Below are positions 23,880 through 34,281 of a DNA stretch of 64,000 bases, in pieces. The translations under genes and the position numbers were made by a program. How positions within the stretch are numbered: the stretch's first letter is position 1; every line of letters starts with the position of its first letter. The notes beneath the pieces were generated by a model that worked only from the letters and a program-made list of their open reading frames with translations, was not told the DNA's origin and made no database searches. Source of the stretch: Neonectria sp. B-13 (Eukaryota > Ascomycota > Sordariomycetes > Hypocreales > Nectriaceae); assembly GCA_002682825.1 (NCBI GenBank), contig NOKP01000001.1, positions 312,501 to 376,500 on the forward strand, in the 5' to 3' direction.

Positions 23880-25000
23880 CAACGGCTCGATTCTCTATTC
23901 CGTATTTTTCTAGGTTACAAGAGTTGCCTTCGTCAGAAAGTAGTGAGACGATGGCTGACCCGTTGAGCTTCTGTTCATTCGGCGTGATGAAATTCCCTCA
24001 GCTCCAGACTGTCTCCACTAGAAGAGTGAATCGTGGCTGGCCATCCCATCACCTGCTTCGCGTTGACAGACCCAACCGCGATGACACCGCGGCCTAAAAC
24101 TGGAGAACTTGCGTAAAGGTGCCCATCTCGCCAGCGTTGCCAGCCGCGATAATTGCCAAGCGATCCTACAACTTGGCTTGCAACTTGAGACATAACTAAG
24201 CGACTCAAAGTATCGACATCCAGTGAGAGCAAAATAATATCGCAATCATCAGCGTCTGCTGCAATGAAACCTTTCAGCACGACATCGTTGGAAGTACTGG
24301 ATTCGCAGCCGAAACCTCGTACATGTAGATTTCTGTCTCTGGTGCAATACCAAAAAAGTCCTTGTCCTTTCCAACGACAACGGACAACACAAAAGTGCCA
24401 TGCCCGTTGCAATCCAATGCTGGTGGTATCGTCCAACGCAATTTTCTCTACTACAACCCTGCTGGCCAGGGCAGGAAGGGGCGAGTCTGCACCGCTGTCA
24501 ACGATACAAACACGTTGGCCTTTTCCCTTGATACCACGCTTGTGTAACTCGTCAACACTCGTGACAGTGTGAGGGCTCCAATTAGAGCTGGGAGTGTTGA
24601 TGTCGATGCGGGTATCGAGAGTAATAGAGTATACGGGCCATGCATCTGCAATGCCCAAGATGTTCTTCAATTGGTTCAGTGTTCCCTCGTGATTATTTGA
24701 GACCTCAATGGATGCAACTTCAAAGAGGCCAGATATCAAAGAATAGTCCTCCTTGACGTTGACATAGTAGCCGGGAGTATCAGGGTCTCTAAGGATATTG
24801 GCGGCATGACGCTTGACATCAAGCTGTCGAAGCGTCTACTCTTCTCTCGTTCCACGATGCACCTTCTTGGAATAAAGACTTTTGTCAAGGCGGTGGCAGG
24901 CTTTCGGGATGCGGCGACAGTTTGGCGATCCGATGTTGATGCACTTGGAGTGCTGCTCCGTTCAAAACGGGGAAAAGAGCGGATTTTGAAAATTGAACTT
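23880..25000 (-). pseudogene. Subtilisin-like (S8) serine protease, decayed
   Basis: The minus strand from about 24990 reads a subtilase precursor: a prodomain (LRDPDTPGYYVNVKEDYSLI, then HEGTLNQLKNILGIADAWPVYS), the catalytic Asp block GKGQRVCIVDSGAD at about 24510, the catalytic His block LDCNGHGTFVLSVVVGKDKD at about 24415-24360 and the oxyanion-hole-type AAGNAGEMG at about 24150-24120. The His block and the oxyanion block lie in different frames from the Asp block, so at least two frameshifts separate catalytic parts, and a TAG lies in the N-terminal part near 24838. No catalytic Ser region (GTSMA type) is recognisable before the adhesin-like sequence begins. It sits directly upstream of the adhesin-like pseudogene on the same strand, so the two could once have been one large secreted protein. 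Confidence 0.7.
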
Positions 25001-25641
25001 AGAAGTGGCTAACAACTGAGAACTGGGTGGAAGTTGGGGGTGTCCACGACGAAAGAGAGGCAACATGAGGTGAAACAAATGGCTACGCTACATCAAGGGA
25101 ATGAGTATTATATGAGTAGACTGCAATCCTCATCGCTCGTTATCCGAGGCGGACAGCAGGTCTCCGAAGTTGTGGTGACTGGAAAATTAGGTGGGCTCGA
25201 CTTTCTATATGCAAGGTGGATTTAATGAGCTTTCCAAGCTTATTAAAAGGACCATGGATTTCTGCAATGAACGACGGAGTGATGTACTAACTCTTGAATA
25301 GTTTGAGGCTGGTCGTATAACTACTCAAAGCTAATATTGAGAGCATGCGATTTGATGACCGCTTTCTGCCGTTCAACCCTGTTTATATAGTGCTGATAAA
25401 TGAGGTGAAATTATCCCAAGATAAAGCACACGATTAATGAGCCATTTTCAAAATTTTATTTATTGGATAATAACTTATAGATGTACAATCCGTTGAACGT
25501 AAAGTTTGCCAATATTCTTCAGAGAACTTACTGTATGATCTAGCCCATACAGCGCCAGTTTGGTTGGGGGGGTCTGTGTAGTGAGAATGAAGGCTCACTA
25601 ATGCTAAAAAAATGTTCACCTGTGTGTTACAGGCGGCGGAT
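25001..25641. other. Intergenic, upstream of the subtilase pseudogene
   Basis: Spacer between the subtilase remnant and the tRNA gene. Short frames only; no recognisable feature. Confidence 0.5.
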
Positions 25642-25713
25642 CTCTCCCGCCGGGAATTGAACCCGGGTCTCAAGCGTGACAAGCTTGCATACTGACCACT
25701 ATACTACGGAAGA
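25642..25713 (-). tRNA. tRNA-Asp (anticodon GTC)
   Basis: The minus strand folds into a full cloverleaf of 72 nt including the discriminator base. The acceptor pairs TCTTCCG with CGGGAGA (one G-U), the D-stem is GTAT/GTAT as in other eukaryotic tRNA-Asp, the anticodon stem is CAAGC/GCTTG around loop TTGTCAC (anticodon GTC), the T-arm is CCGGG-TTCAATT-CCCGG, and the discriminator is G as expected for Asp. Internal A and B boxes (TAGTATAGTGG and GGTTCAATTCC) are intact. No intron. It marks the boundary between the decayed left part of the window and the better-preserved right part. Confidence 0.95.
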
Positions 25714-27643
25714 TGCCAGGCGTTTGGCGCCTGTGTAGTTGGCTTAGTCATCGGCCTGTTAAGATAAGATTATATAGCCTTACAAGACTTTCAGCGTTGT
25801 TTATATAATTCCTTGGGAAATTCTTCACTGCTTAAACACAGCTTCTATAACTGAACGTATATTTAACATAATATAGCTTAAACTGGTGAAACTGGTGAAA
25901 CTGGCGTTCGTATGCTAACGTTTTGTTATATGCGTGAACCACTTCCCTCATCTGTGGCATGTCCATTGGGTGCTTTGGTGCATCCTACTCCTTATTCAGA
26001 GAAAGACTTCCCAAGACTTGTCTCACACCAGGAGCGGAATCCCGGATTTTGAAGAGCCACTTGCGGTGTATAGTTCTCATTATTAACTGGGGAACTGGGT
26101 TGCCGAGCCTTGGCATGGGACTTGGCTTTTCTTAAGCTATGGGGTAATCAAAGTCGGGGCGTTCAATGGTAATGGTCATCACCCGCTGTTTAACCCCGGA
26201 CTAATTGACCGGTAAGCAAGCTTATTAACTGGAATTGCTCGGACTGTTGGTCAGCGTGCGTGTTCCAACTCAGAACTTCATCACACTATAAAAGGGAACG
26301 ACGTGAGTTTCTACATACTACTTCTCTCTAACAAGAACTAAGCGAGAAGTTAAGAGTGCGTTCTTACTTCACCATCCACCCCTCTAACAAAATAAACAGA
26401 ATTACCTGGCAAGACTTTTACCCACCCTCCCGCTTTTAGCATGCCAAACCACACCCCTCCTGTCTTCTTCTGATATGCACGGTCACAATTTCTCCAGTGA
26501 ATCTCTTGGTTAATCCCCTTAATCTCTCCTATGTTTTCCTCTTCAGTGGCCTCATTAAAGGCTTCTTGATTAAACGGGTGTACATCCTTTGATTATGTTA
26601 GTTGCGCTGAATTTTCGTTCGACGAGTTAGTGTTACCATTAATGTAACTTAGGCTAGGCCTCCACTTAGAAGCAGTGTGAAATTGAACGATACTGAGTGG
26701 CTGGGGGGGTGTGGGGGGTTGTATATAGATAGCTTCGTGTGTGTGTAACTTTTGCTGAAAGTCAAGTTTTCAAATCGGAGGCTCGGTCTAACCAAGCGCG
26801 GTTCATGTGACTACACACGTGACTTAGCCTATTTCTTAGGACGTTCAATGACGCTCTAGGGTAGTTAATTGAGTAAAGAGTGAACCAGAATTGAGTCCCT
26901 AGCCAAGTCATAGATTGCGAAACATTATTTTCAAGCTCCCTTGCCAGTTTGATTTCCCCAGCGGCGGTATTTCGCCATTCGTCCAACAAGAATATCATGT
27001 AGCGGGCCCAATCTTTCAATCCCATAGCATTTCACAACGGAATAGGATGCAGTAACCAACTGCAACTTCAAGACTGTGTATTCGCCTATTACATCGAAGT
27101 TTTAGATGGGTTGGATTGCCACGAGTCACTCCTGTTTTCGTTACCTTTAGTTCTTTCTAAATAGAGGTGACAATACTGTCAAAGTCGAAACCAGGGGTAG
27201 AAATTTCTGTCCAAACCGTTATCCATTACCATCCCCATAACGAAGTGGTCCTCTAGAATTACCGTTCATTAGGCATTCGGAGAAATGTCAGTAGTTCTGT
27301 TGAATGTTGTTTTGAGAAAACTGCAGACCCAGTAAATAACAGTGAATTTTGCTCTGCCTTCTATCATTCACGTTCAATCCTGGAATTTGATCATCGCTTC
27401 CACGGCGCCAAATGCTATAGCTGGTAAAGCTCCACTCAAGCAACGGGTTATCGTTGTTCTCAGAGCGTCTGGGGCCATACACAACAAGTGACATGGGCTC
27501 ATGCCGCAAAGCCCAGAACCTTCCAGAGTCCCATGTAATTTTACTAGAGGAACCAATGGCCAGCGAGGGGAGGCAAATTATTGAGTTAAATTAAATGACG
27601 AGTGGCCCTTGGCGTAATTCAGTAGGGTATCATAACGTGCGCA
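25714..27643. other. Gene-free 1.9 kb
   Basis: Contains a short run of AAACTGGTG triplets near 25877-25905 and G-rich and GTGTGT stretches at 26701-26745. A minus-strand open frame of 87 codons (27025-26762) has no recognised similarity and I do not call it. No RNA gene or transposon seen. Confidence 0.5.
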
Positions 27644-28370
27644 CTAAAAACATCCCTTCCCTTTCTTAGCTACCAAAACACTTGCGTCCTCTCTCCTTAA
27701 GAAGCCCTTTTCAATCAAGGCCATAATGTTCCCCACTCCGCCTGTGTAAAACTGTGCACCCAGTCCAGGCTGACCGAACCAAGGCGCGATAGGTCCTCCC
27801 ACCACAGTAAGAGGCTTAAGTACTTGGTAGACGTGGTAGTTGTACGGAAAGTCTGGCGAAGATGGGTTTGTATCGAGGTTGGAAGGGGGGAGAGCCCTCT
27901 GTGAGTAGGGAGCAGCTGCAGCAGATATGAACGACCCTGTGACAATACATGTCAGCGATTGTATGCTCTCAGGCATTCGAAACTGAATACAAGGACTTAC
28001 CATACTCGCTTCCAAAGCGGTCCACAAACGTCCCCGTTTGTAGTATCATAGTTCCATTGATAGCATTGCCATGTTCATCAAGTTGGAACCCGTTCTGGGG
28101 CGGATACAAGTAATCGCCCTTATCGTCGGTCCATGCTTCGAGAAATTTACCCGGAGTTAAACCTTCAAAGCGGTCGTAGTCTGATACGAGTGTACCAAGC
28201 GGCAACTTTCGTGGGAGGACTTTAGGTCCAAGACGGGTGTCACGGCAAACGTAAGGTGCTGCAGTAGATCCGCCATTGCGCGTACCAGTGCAATCGCAAG
28301 TCGCTCCGTAGGGGATAGCTGAGGAGGAAGAGACCCAGAGAAGGGAGCAGAAGAGGAGTGAGACGAGCAT
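27644..28370 (-). CDS. Secreted TNT-domain (NADase-type) glycoprotein
   Basis: Predicted 220-aa secreted protein of the TNT-domain family (DUF4237), whose fungal members include an Aspergillus conidial-surface NAD glycohydrolase that cleaves NAD+ to nicotinamide and ADP-ribose. Two exons: 28370-28001 and 27936-27644, with a 64-nt intron (GTAAGT...TCACAG). The signal peptide is the first roughly 19 residues (MLVSLLFCSLLWVSSSSA). An N-terminal Cys-rich segment (CDCTGTRNGG...CRD) precedes the TNT domain, with landmarks GTFVDRFGSEYG, SQRALPPSNL, YHVYQVLKPL and PGLGAQFYTGG (the Arg and Gln in these blocks are family-conserved). One or two N-glycosylation sites (NGT). Length agrees with single-domain fungal members. 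No damage seen. In the family the protein acts outside the cell and has been linked to spores; here that is inference. Confidence 0.85.
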
Positions 28371-29326
28371 GTTGTGTTCTTGCTATTCTTGCTTGCACGT
28401 AAAGGGAGTGAGCACAGAATGGTTGGAGAGTGATAAGAATGATCATAACCAAAGTCGTGGGTTCGTGGCTTTTAAAGGGCTTGATCGGCATTTGGTTTTG
28501 ACAACTCTGCAGGTCTCAGTACTCACCGTGCGTCCGTCGGCTGTGTCTTTCCTTTGTCGTTGTTACGATGCAATCAAGCGGGTCAATTGCAAGGATACCA
28601 GCGAATAGAGGCGTTGGATATTTAAAGCCCGTAGCGTGAAGTAATCGCCGACAATATCCCTGGCTGGCAATCACCGACAATAAACCCGAACCACTACGAG
28701 AGTGGACCCCGCCAACTCACATGCTAGCTTCAAGGCATTCCCGGCTCAGCTAGCCACAAAAATGGAACGTTGTAATAATAATTCAAGACGGTGAAACAGT
28801 TCTATTGTCGCCATAGCGCCTGGCCAGTCGCTGTTACAAGGTCACATGCAAGGGACACGATTAGGCGACCTTGAGGCCAGCTCAAGCGGCGGCCAATGTG
28901 ATCCTTCTTTCTGTAGTAAATTGGGTGTGGGCTGTCGAATGTGCGGAACGCCCGAGGTATAAATCTCGTAAAAAGCTGCCTAAAATTAGCATGAAATGTG
29001 AATAGACTACTGATCTCATGGCTTGGCATTGATGAGCGATGAGTTGAGGCTAAATCAACATATCAAGTCCAGCATCGCACATCTCGCTCTCAACAAGTGC
29101 CACTAGCTCGATGGTTAGGGGAAATATGAGCCAAGCACACTGATTTTCATGGAATTAGGGTTACTAGCACCTGCATCTATGTAAACATGTCCTGGGGGTG
29201 AATGTCTCTGTAGCATACCTGGAGCGCAGATGATATCGAGTAGGAGAATCCCCATCAGCCCAAAAATAGTCCTTCCGTTCCCTCTTTGAGTACCATCCAG
29301 TTTCATGACTTCCATTCGGTAGCCGC
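28371..29326. other. NADase promoter and spacer
   Basis: The side next to 28370 is the NADase promoter. The rest, to the stop of the regulator at 29327, shows only short frames. No feature recognised. Confidence 0.5.
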
Positions 29327-32300
29327 TCACTTTCTCATCTCATAAAGCTCTTGTAAAAGGCCTGGTTGACCGGTTAAGAGATTGGCCTGGTCTGTTTCAA
29401 GTAATGACAATAACGATAGGCATCGCATTAGTGACGTAGCTTCCCTGTGCTTCTGATCAGGAGTCGTTATTTCCTCGCTGAAAACGTTTAACCCGACTTG
29501 GAAAATAAGGTGGCTCGTTGTCCAGTTCATTGGAAAAATACGACGGAGTTGTTGCCCACCAGTGACCAACCTAGGATATGCGGAGAGTTGTTGGTATTGG
29601 GCTAGTTGGGTACATGCCTTGGAGATGTTATCGCAAATATCTATTGGCTGACCCCCAGGTGTTGGCCAAAGCTGAGAAATCATAAAAAGTCCTTGGTAAT
29701 AGTTGAGTTCGCCCCATGAGGCCAGTTCACACGTTTCTTCGTTGCCATTCATTGATGCCAATAGCTCTTTCCAACGTACGAACCATTCATCGAGTCTGCG
29801 TCGATGTTCTTGACTGTCGTTTGCACGAGCTTGTTCTTGGGCTGACATTTCTGTGTCCAAGTCGTGTCGGAGTAACGCACTATGGATTTGCAACTTCTGA
29901 AAGGAAATGAGATAGAAGAATACGGAGATGCATTCTTCAAAGGTCTCCGTAGAGCTTGAAGTGAGTTCCTGTATGTTGTCAGGCAGCCCTTGGTCCTGAG
30001 AGGAAATATTCAGACTTTACTCACGTCGCGGAGAGTATCGCCGATAATGAGTAGGCTTGGCCGACCAAAAGCAATGGAAACTTGGCTGATACGAGTGAGA
30101 TTAGCCTTGAACGAGACAGTGAATATGCCCAATACCTCTCAAGACAATAAAGTGTCCTCGTAAGCGTACAGAACAGAGAGTGATCCTCATCTTCGTCCAT
30201 AGATGGACGATGCGACAGGTCGAAAAAGAGACGTATAGCAAATCCAAGGTGTCGCCAGATATCTCCCGACTTGGGACTAAGGAGGAGATAAATGCATATC
30301 AGAAGCGTTCTTTGAAGCAACGAGATATTGGCATGTCTAGAGGAGTGGTCGCAGGTTGTGTCAAGCAGCATTGTTGCTTTATCGAAGTATGCCCTCGACC
30401 AGGCAGCCAGGATAGGTTCATTTCTTTTTGATATGATAGTAGCGATGGCAAGAACTAAGTAAAAAAGCTCTTGGGTATGGCCAAACCTGGAATCGTGATC
30501 AGTGTCGTAGTACTGAGAGATTACTTCTTCAAGTGAGGACGCGCCCAGTATCGGAAAGAACGCATTGGCCGACATTGAAAACAGATTGAATAGAGCCGAT
30601 GCTACCGAAATCGGCGGTCGGCCAATTTCAAGGGTCATGACGTCGATTGATACGGGTTCAGTCCATTCAAACGCCGCTTGGATACTCCGAGTACTGTTCC
30701 AACTAGGTTTCCGCTTCATGAGAGTCGTCAGGAATCCTAAAGAGCTCCACGGTCCAAAGAAACAGGTGGTGGGGGCAGTTTCTGCTTGGTAGTGCAGTCG
30801 GGTCGCTGGTTGATCTGTGACGCATGCTATGGGTACTAAAATTGCCCGCGCAGAGAGCGTTTGGGATGGACAATCAATGAGTGAAGATTTTTGTGACGTG
30901 GCCACAAAGGATGACACTTTTCGTTCCTCGAGACTTTTAATCTTGTCGACAAGAGAGCATATGCGCCTAAGGGAAATTATATCAGTCATTGTGCTGGGGA
31001 GGCCTCGCTATGCTAAGTACCTAGACGGACGTACCTCAAGGGGACATTCTCTGACAGGATTGGATCGAAAAACATGCATTCGCGGGAGGTTCGATGGCAT
31101 TCCTTGCAGGCAGGGAGCTGCTGGTGACATTTAATTCGTCGGTCTCGGCAAAAGCTACAAGCAGGGAGAGCATGAAGTATTTTGTCGAGAGTCGTTCCTG
31201 GATTGAAGGAATGAAGACTCCAGCCTGAAGGCTCTGAGTCTTTTGGTGTGACCTTATGAGTCTCCAAGACTGGGGTAGGCACAGTACTATTGGATGGCAA
31301 AGCATGATCATTCATATCGAAGTCTTCGTTGATAAAATCTCGCCACCAAGTTTCATCGTCCAGGAATCCAGGGCTGATCTGAGCCGATGCATCGGATTTC
31401 GGGGTACCCTTGAATAGGGTTGGAAGAGGTATGTTTCTGTGATATATGCTGTGAATTCGGCGCTGAGTAACTAAACAATCGAGCTCCTCAAGAACATTCA
31501 TGTCATATTCGGATCCATAATTACCGATTGGGTTTCGAAGGTTTGTATCTATAAGCTCCTTGAGGTAGTGCTTAGTGTCCGACAAAGCAGGCCATCTTCT
31601 AGACAGCGCATCCTAGAGCACCTCCGTTAAACTTTGGTCTGGTCATTTAAATTGCCGTAGTAGTGACTCACGAAAAGTTTTCCAAGATCCTCTAAAGCAT
31701 TTTGTGAATGCTTGGTGAGGGATGCTTGCTGGAGTTCACTTGTATGGTTCCTCAGCGCATAGAGGAGAACCATTCCTGCCTGAAAGGCGCTGTTCGCGAG
31801 CTCAAAGACGATAACGAAGCCGCCGCCGATGACTGACTCCAGCGACGTGTTGATGAGGTTGATGGAGGCAACTGCTGCGGCTACAAGTGACGACTCCGAT
31901 ACAGCAATATTTCTGGAGCAGGGTCGATGAAGTAGCACTTGGCATTGGTGAGCTGCAGAAACTAGCCAGGGCGTAGTGACACCATCTGCTCTGACCTGTT
32001 CAACCAGGTTCCGGACTGATATTTCCGTTTTATAAACCCAAGTATCATAGTCGGTTACATGATCCGGGATGGGGTGGTCGAAGAACTGCACGGCATGGAT
32101 TTCGGATTGAATAAGACAGACATGGGTTTGGATCAAGAACTGCTTCTCCTTGTGTAGGTGTGAAATCCCCGGCATATGTTCATCAAGATTTGCGTGAGGA
32201 GGGCCCCCATTAAACGGCAGTTGTGTTGTAATGTGTTCATCACTGAGAGCGATGGGGCATCCGGCAGCTATTGCAACGGTCCGGTCGAGCTGATAAGTCT

Positions 32301-33437
32301 TCTCCGGATTAGCACGTCAGACTCCGACAGATAACACAGATACCGGTGACTAACCACCCAAAACAGCCGCCTGCGTATCTCGCCATGTATGGGACCGGAG
32401 ACAATCGTCGTCTCTGGTTCCTGATGCAGGCCGAGGCTAACAGCCATACGCATAGCTTCCCCGCTCAGGTACCAGAGGTTCCCGGTGTGCGGTAGCAGCA
32501 GAGCCAACTGGATTAGGAGAAGGAGACATTGCAGCGATATTATCGACGCATCCTTGAGGAAATCTACATGTCGCATTGCGTCAGCGTGTAGAGACTCGCT
32601 CAAAGCGGCAACCTTTCGAAAGTCATGACGTTTGGAAGAGAGTGAACTGATGGCCAAGATGATGGTTACAACAAAGCCAGTCGTGCTTGATCGCATACTG
32701 TCATCACCTGGTTCATTGTAAAATTGGCGAAACCGGTCTGAAAGCTCTGCTTCCATGAAACAAGGGAACCTGGGTAGGATGTTGTCCTTATAGTTGTCAA
32801 ACAGGCGTGCTGCCACGTCGAGAGGCATCTTCCGGGCATTGAAGTGTGAGAACTGAGTCCCGTACTCTTGTCCGGCAGTTCTTGTGTGAGTGTCATGGTA
32901 GATACCCTGGACGGGGATTTTCAGGGGAGGTCGTTCTGAGGGATAGAGAAGCTTCGACCGGTGCTGCAACACCGGGTGAGAGTCGAAAAGGCTAGCAGTC
33001 ATGTGCTTCGTGATTGACGTAGTTGCAATATCAAGAATTTGTTCATGCTGGTGGTCGGAGCTCTCGAGGTCGCGAGGGAGTCTTTCAGCACATTCACGCC
33101 TTTTCTCAGGATTGTTGCGCTCGAGCTCGGCTAAGCGCTGTTCAAGATATTGCACAGGACTGAAAGGTGTCAGGTTACTTTCAGGATGGCTGGCAGTCCT
33201 GTTGACTAGTTACCTTCGCGGGACTTCGCTAGAGGTCTGCCGATTAATTGCGGTGCATTCTACGCCAGCTGTTACACACCGGAGACATTTTGGGGTTCCC
33301 CTATCGCACTTCACACTGGGATTAGAAATACTCAAGGGGGAGGGATGATGGCTTTGCCTTGCCTTTTGTTTGAATTTGTAACACCTTGCGCATGCTGGGG
33401 TTGTCCTGTGCCTTTTCCCCCTAGGCCTGGGCTCCAT
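29327..33437 (-). CDS. Tandem Zn2Cys6 transcription factor: two complete modules in one reading frame
   Basis: Predicted nuclear regulator of about 1,246 aa. Exons (minus): 33437-33363, 33308-33214, 33159-32355, 32298-31672, 31612-31035, 30966-30136, 30085-30025, 29995-29327. Module 1: Zn cluster CARCYKFKQKC...CLRC split by the first intron, linker YLEQRLAELERN, then a fungal_trans region (RFPCFMEAE, RRRLFWV, TYQLDRTVA) ending at LSRRWPALSDTKHYLKELID. Without a stop, exon 5 runs on (WWRDFINEDFDMNDHALPS) into module 2: Zn cluster CSFCRDRRIKCHQQLPACKE followed by CHRTSREC, coiled linker SLVDKIKSLEERK and a second fungal_trans region, ending at LLQELYEMRK. Spacing C-x2-C-x6-C-x6-C-x2-C-x6-C holds in both clusters. 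The first intron would be GC-AG, and the seventh is only about 29 nt, so either the model or the gene is unusual there. Two separate genes with an internal start (e.g. the Met at about 31314) remain possible. It is divergent from the aldehyde dehydrogenase gene. Confidence 0.75.
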
Positions 33438-34281
33438 GCTAGGGACTGTTAAAATTTGAGTGTGATGCGAAGGACTGTAGTATGAGCTCTATGAGTTTCG
33501 ATGGTGCAGCTGACGTGGTTGCTGGCCGTGCCAGGCGCGGGGAGAGCGACGTTAAAAGCGTGGAGTAGACAAGTAGTTAATGGCCTGGAGCTACAGCAGC
33601 ACGTGACGGTCTTGAAGGCGGCCAGCCACCATATCACGTGCCGGCCGGTCGCGGCAGCAGACATCGTACAAGCAAGTCCCACAGACGGGACGGGCAGGCC
33701 ACCCTCTACTCGTAGTTACGACGAGCTGAATTTTGATGTGTAAGCCGTCGGCGCGGAAACCTCGGCGGAACTGAGCTTTTAGAGCCTTTGTGGTCGTTGG
33801 TTACCTGATTCTCGATAGAGTAATGAGCCTTGGGTCTTCGGTTAACTTAGGTGGTTGTGATTTGGCGCGCATTTCCGAGTGTCGCGGATCTCCGGGTGGG
33901 TCTCCGATAACGCGTCCCCAGCTTAGGTTAGAAGGTTGAAGATACTTGAGTGACTGTAACTTGATCCTCCGCCCTGTCAGTGGCTTAGTTGTCCATTCGC
34001 TACAATCGGTTATCGGTGGGGTAGTTGGATTGAATGAGACCGCAAATTCGATGTTCTAGACGGTGGGGTTCAAATTAGCGAGCCCCAGGGGAAGACGGCA
34101 CGAAGCTTACCAGGTGCGCTCCTTGGAACTACCGGGGCCGCGGCCGAGCCCGACCCATCTGCGATTAATCGAGAAAGATAAAAGGTGGCCAAGGCGCCCT
34201 GGCAATGCCTGGAGCTTGAAGGAGGTACTAGCAACTCGAAAGCAACAAAGCCTTATTGGCGAAGACAGAAACTTGAGAGCC
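33438..34281. promoter_or_regulatory. Divergent promoter region between tandem regulator and aldehyde dehydrogenase
   Basis: 844 bases between two divergent starts. It holds a CCG-N7-CGG element at 33875-33887 (CCGAGTGTCGCGG) about 400 bases upstream of the dehydrogenase. No gene seen in it; a plus-strand frame joins the dehydrogenase start at 34063 but gives no recognisable N-terminus. Confidence 0.6.
33875..33887. promoter_or_regulatory. CCG-N7-CGG element (putative Zn2Cys6 site)
   Basis: CCGAGTGTCGCGG, an inverted CCG/CGG pair with 7 bases between. The same 13 bases, embedded in a longer TCCGAGTGTCGCGGAT, recur at 38827-38839 in the amidase promoter. Zn2Cys6 dimers bind such CGG pairs. 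Role inferred from recurrence only. Confidence 0.5.

Noticed and set aside
23975..24739. Single open minus-strand frame taken as a complete subtilase
   Set aside because: The frame stays open, but catalytic His and oxyanion blocks are in other frames, so it is a damaged gene, not an intact enzyme.
25877..25910. CRISPR-like or satellite repeat (AAACTGGTG units)
   Set aside because: Only three 9-base units without spacers; simple slippage.
26762..27025. 87-codon minus-strand frame
   Set aside because: No family, signal or splice context; length is within chance expectation.
34063..34281. Upstream in-frame extension of the first aldehyde dehydrogenase
   Set aside because: No family-like residues; the ATG at 34282 gives the normal N-terminus.
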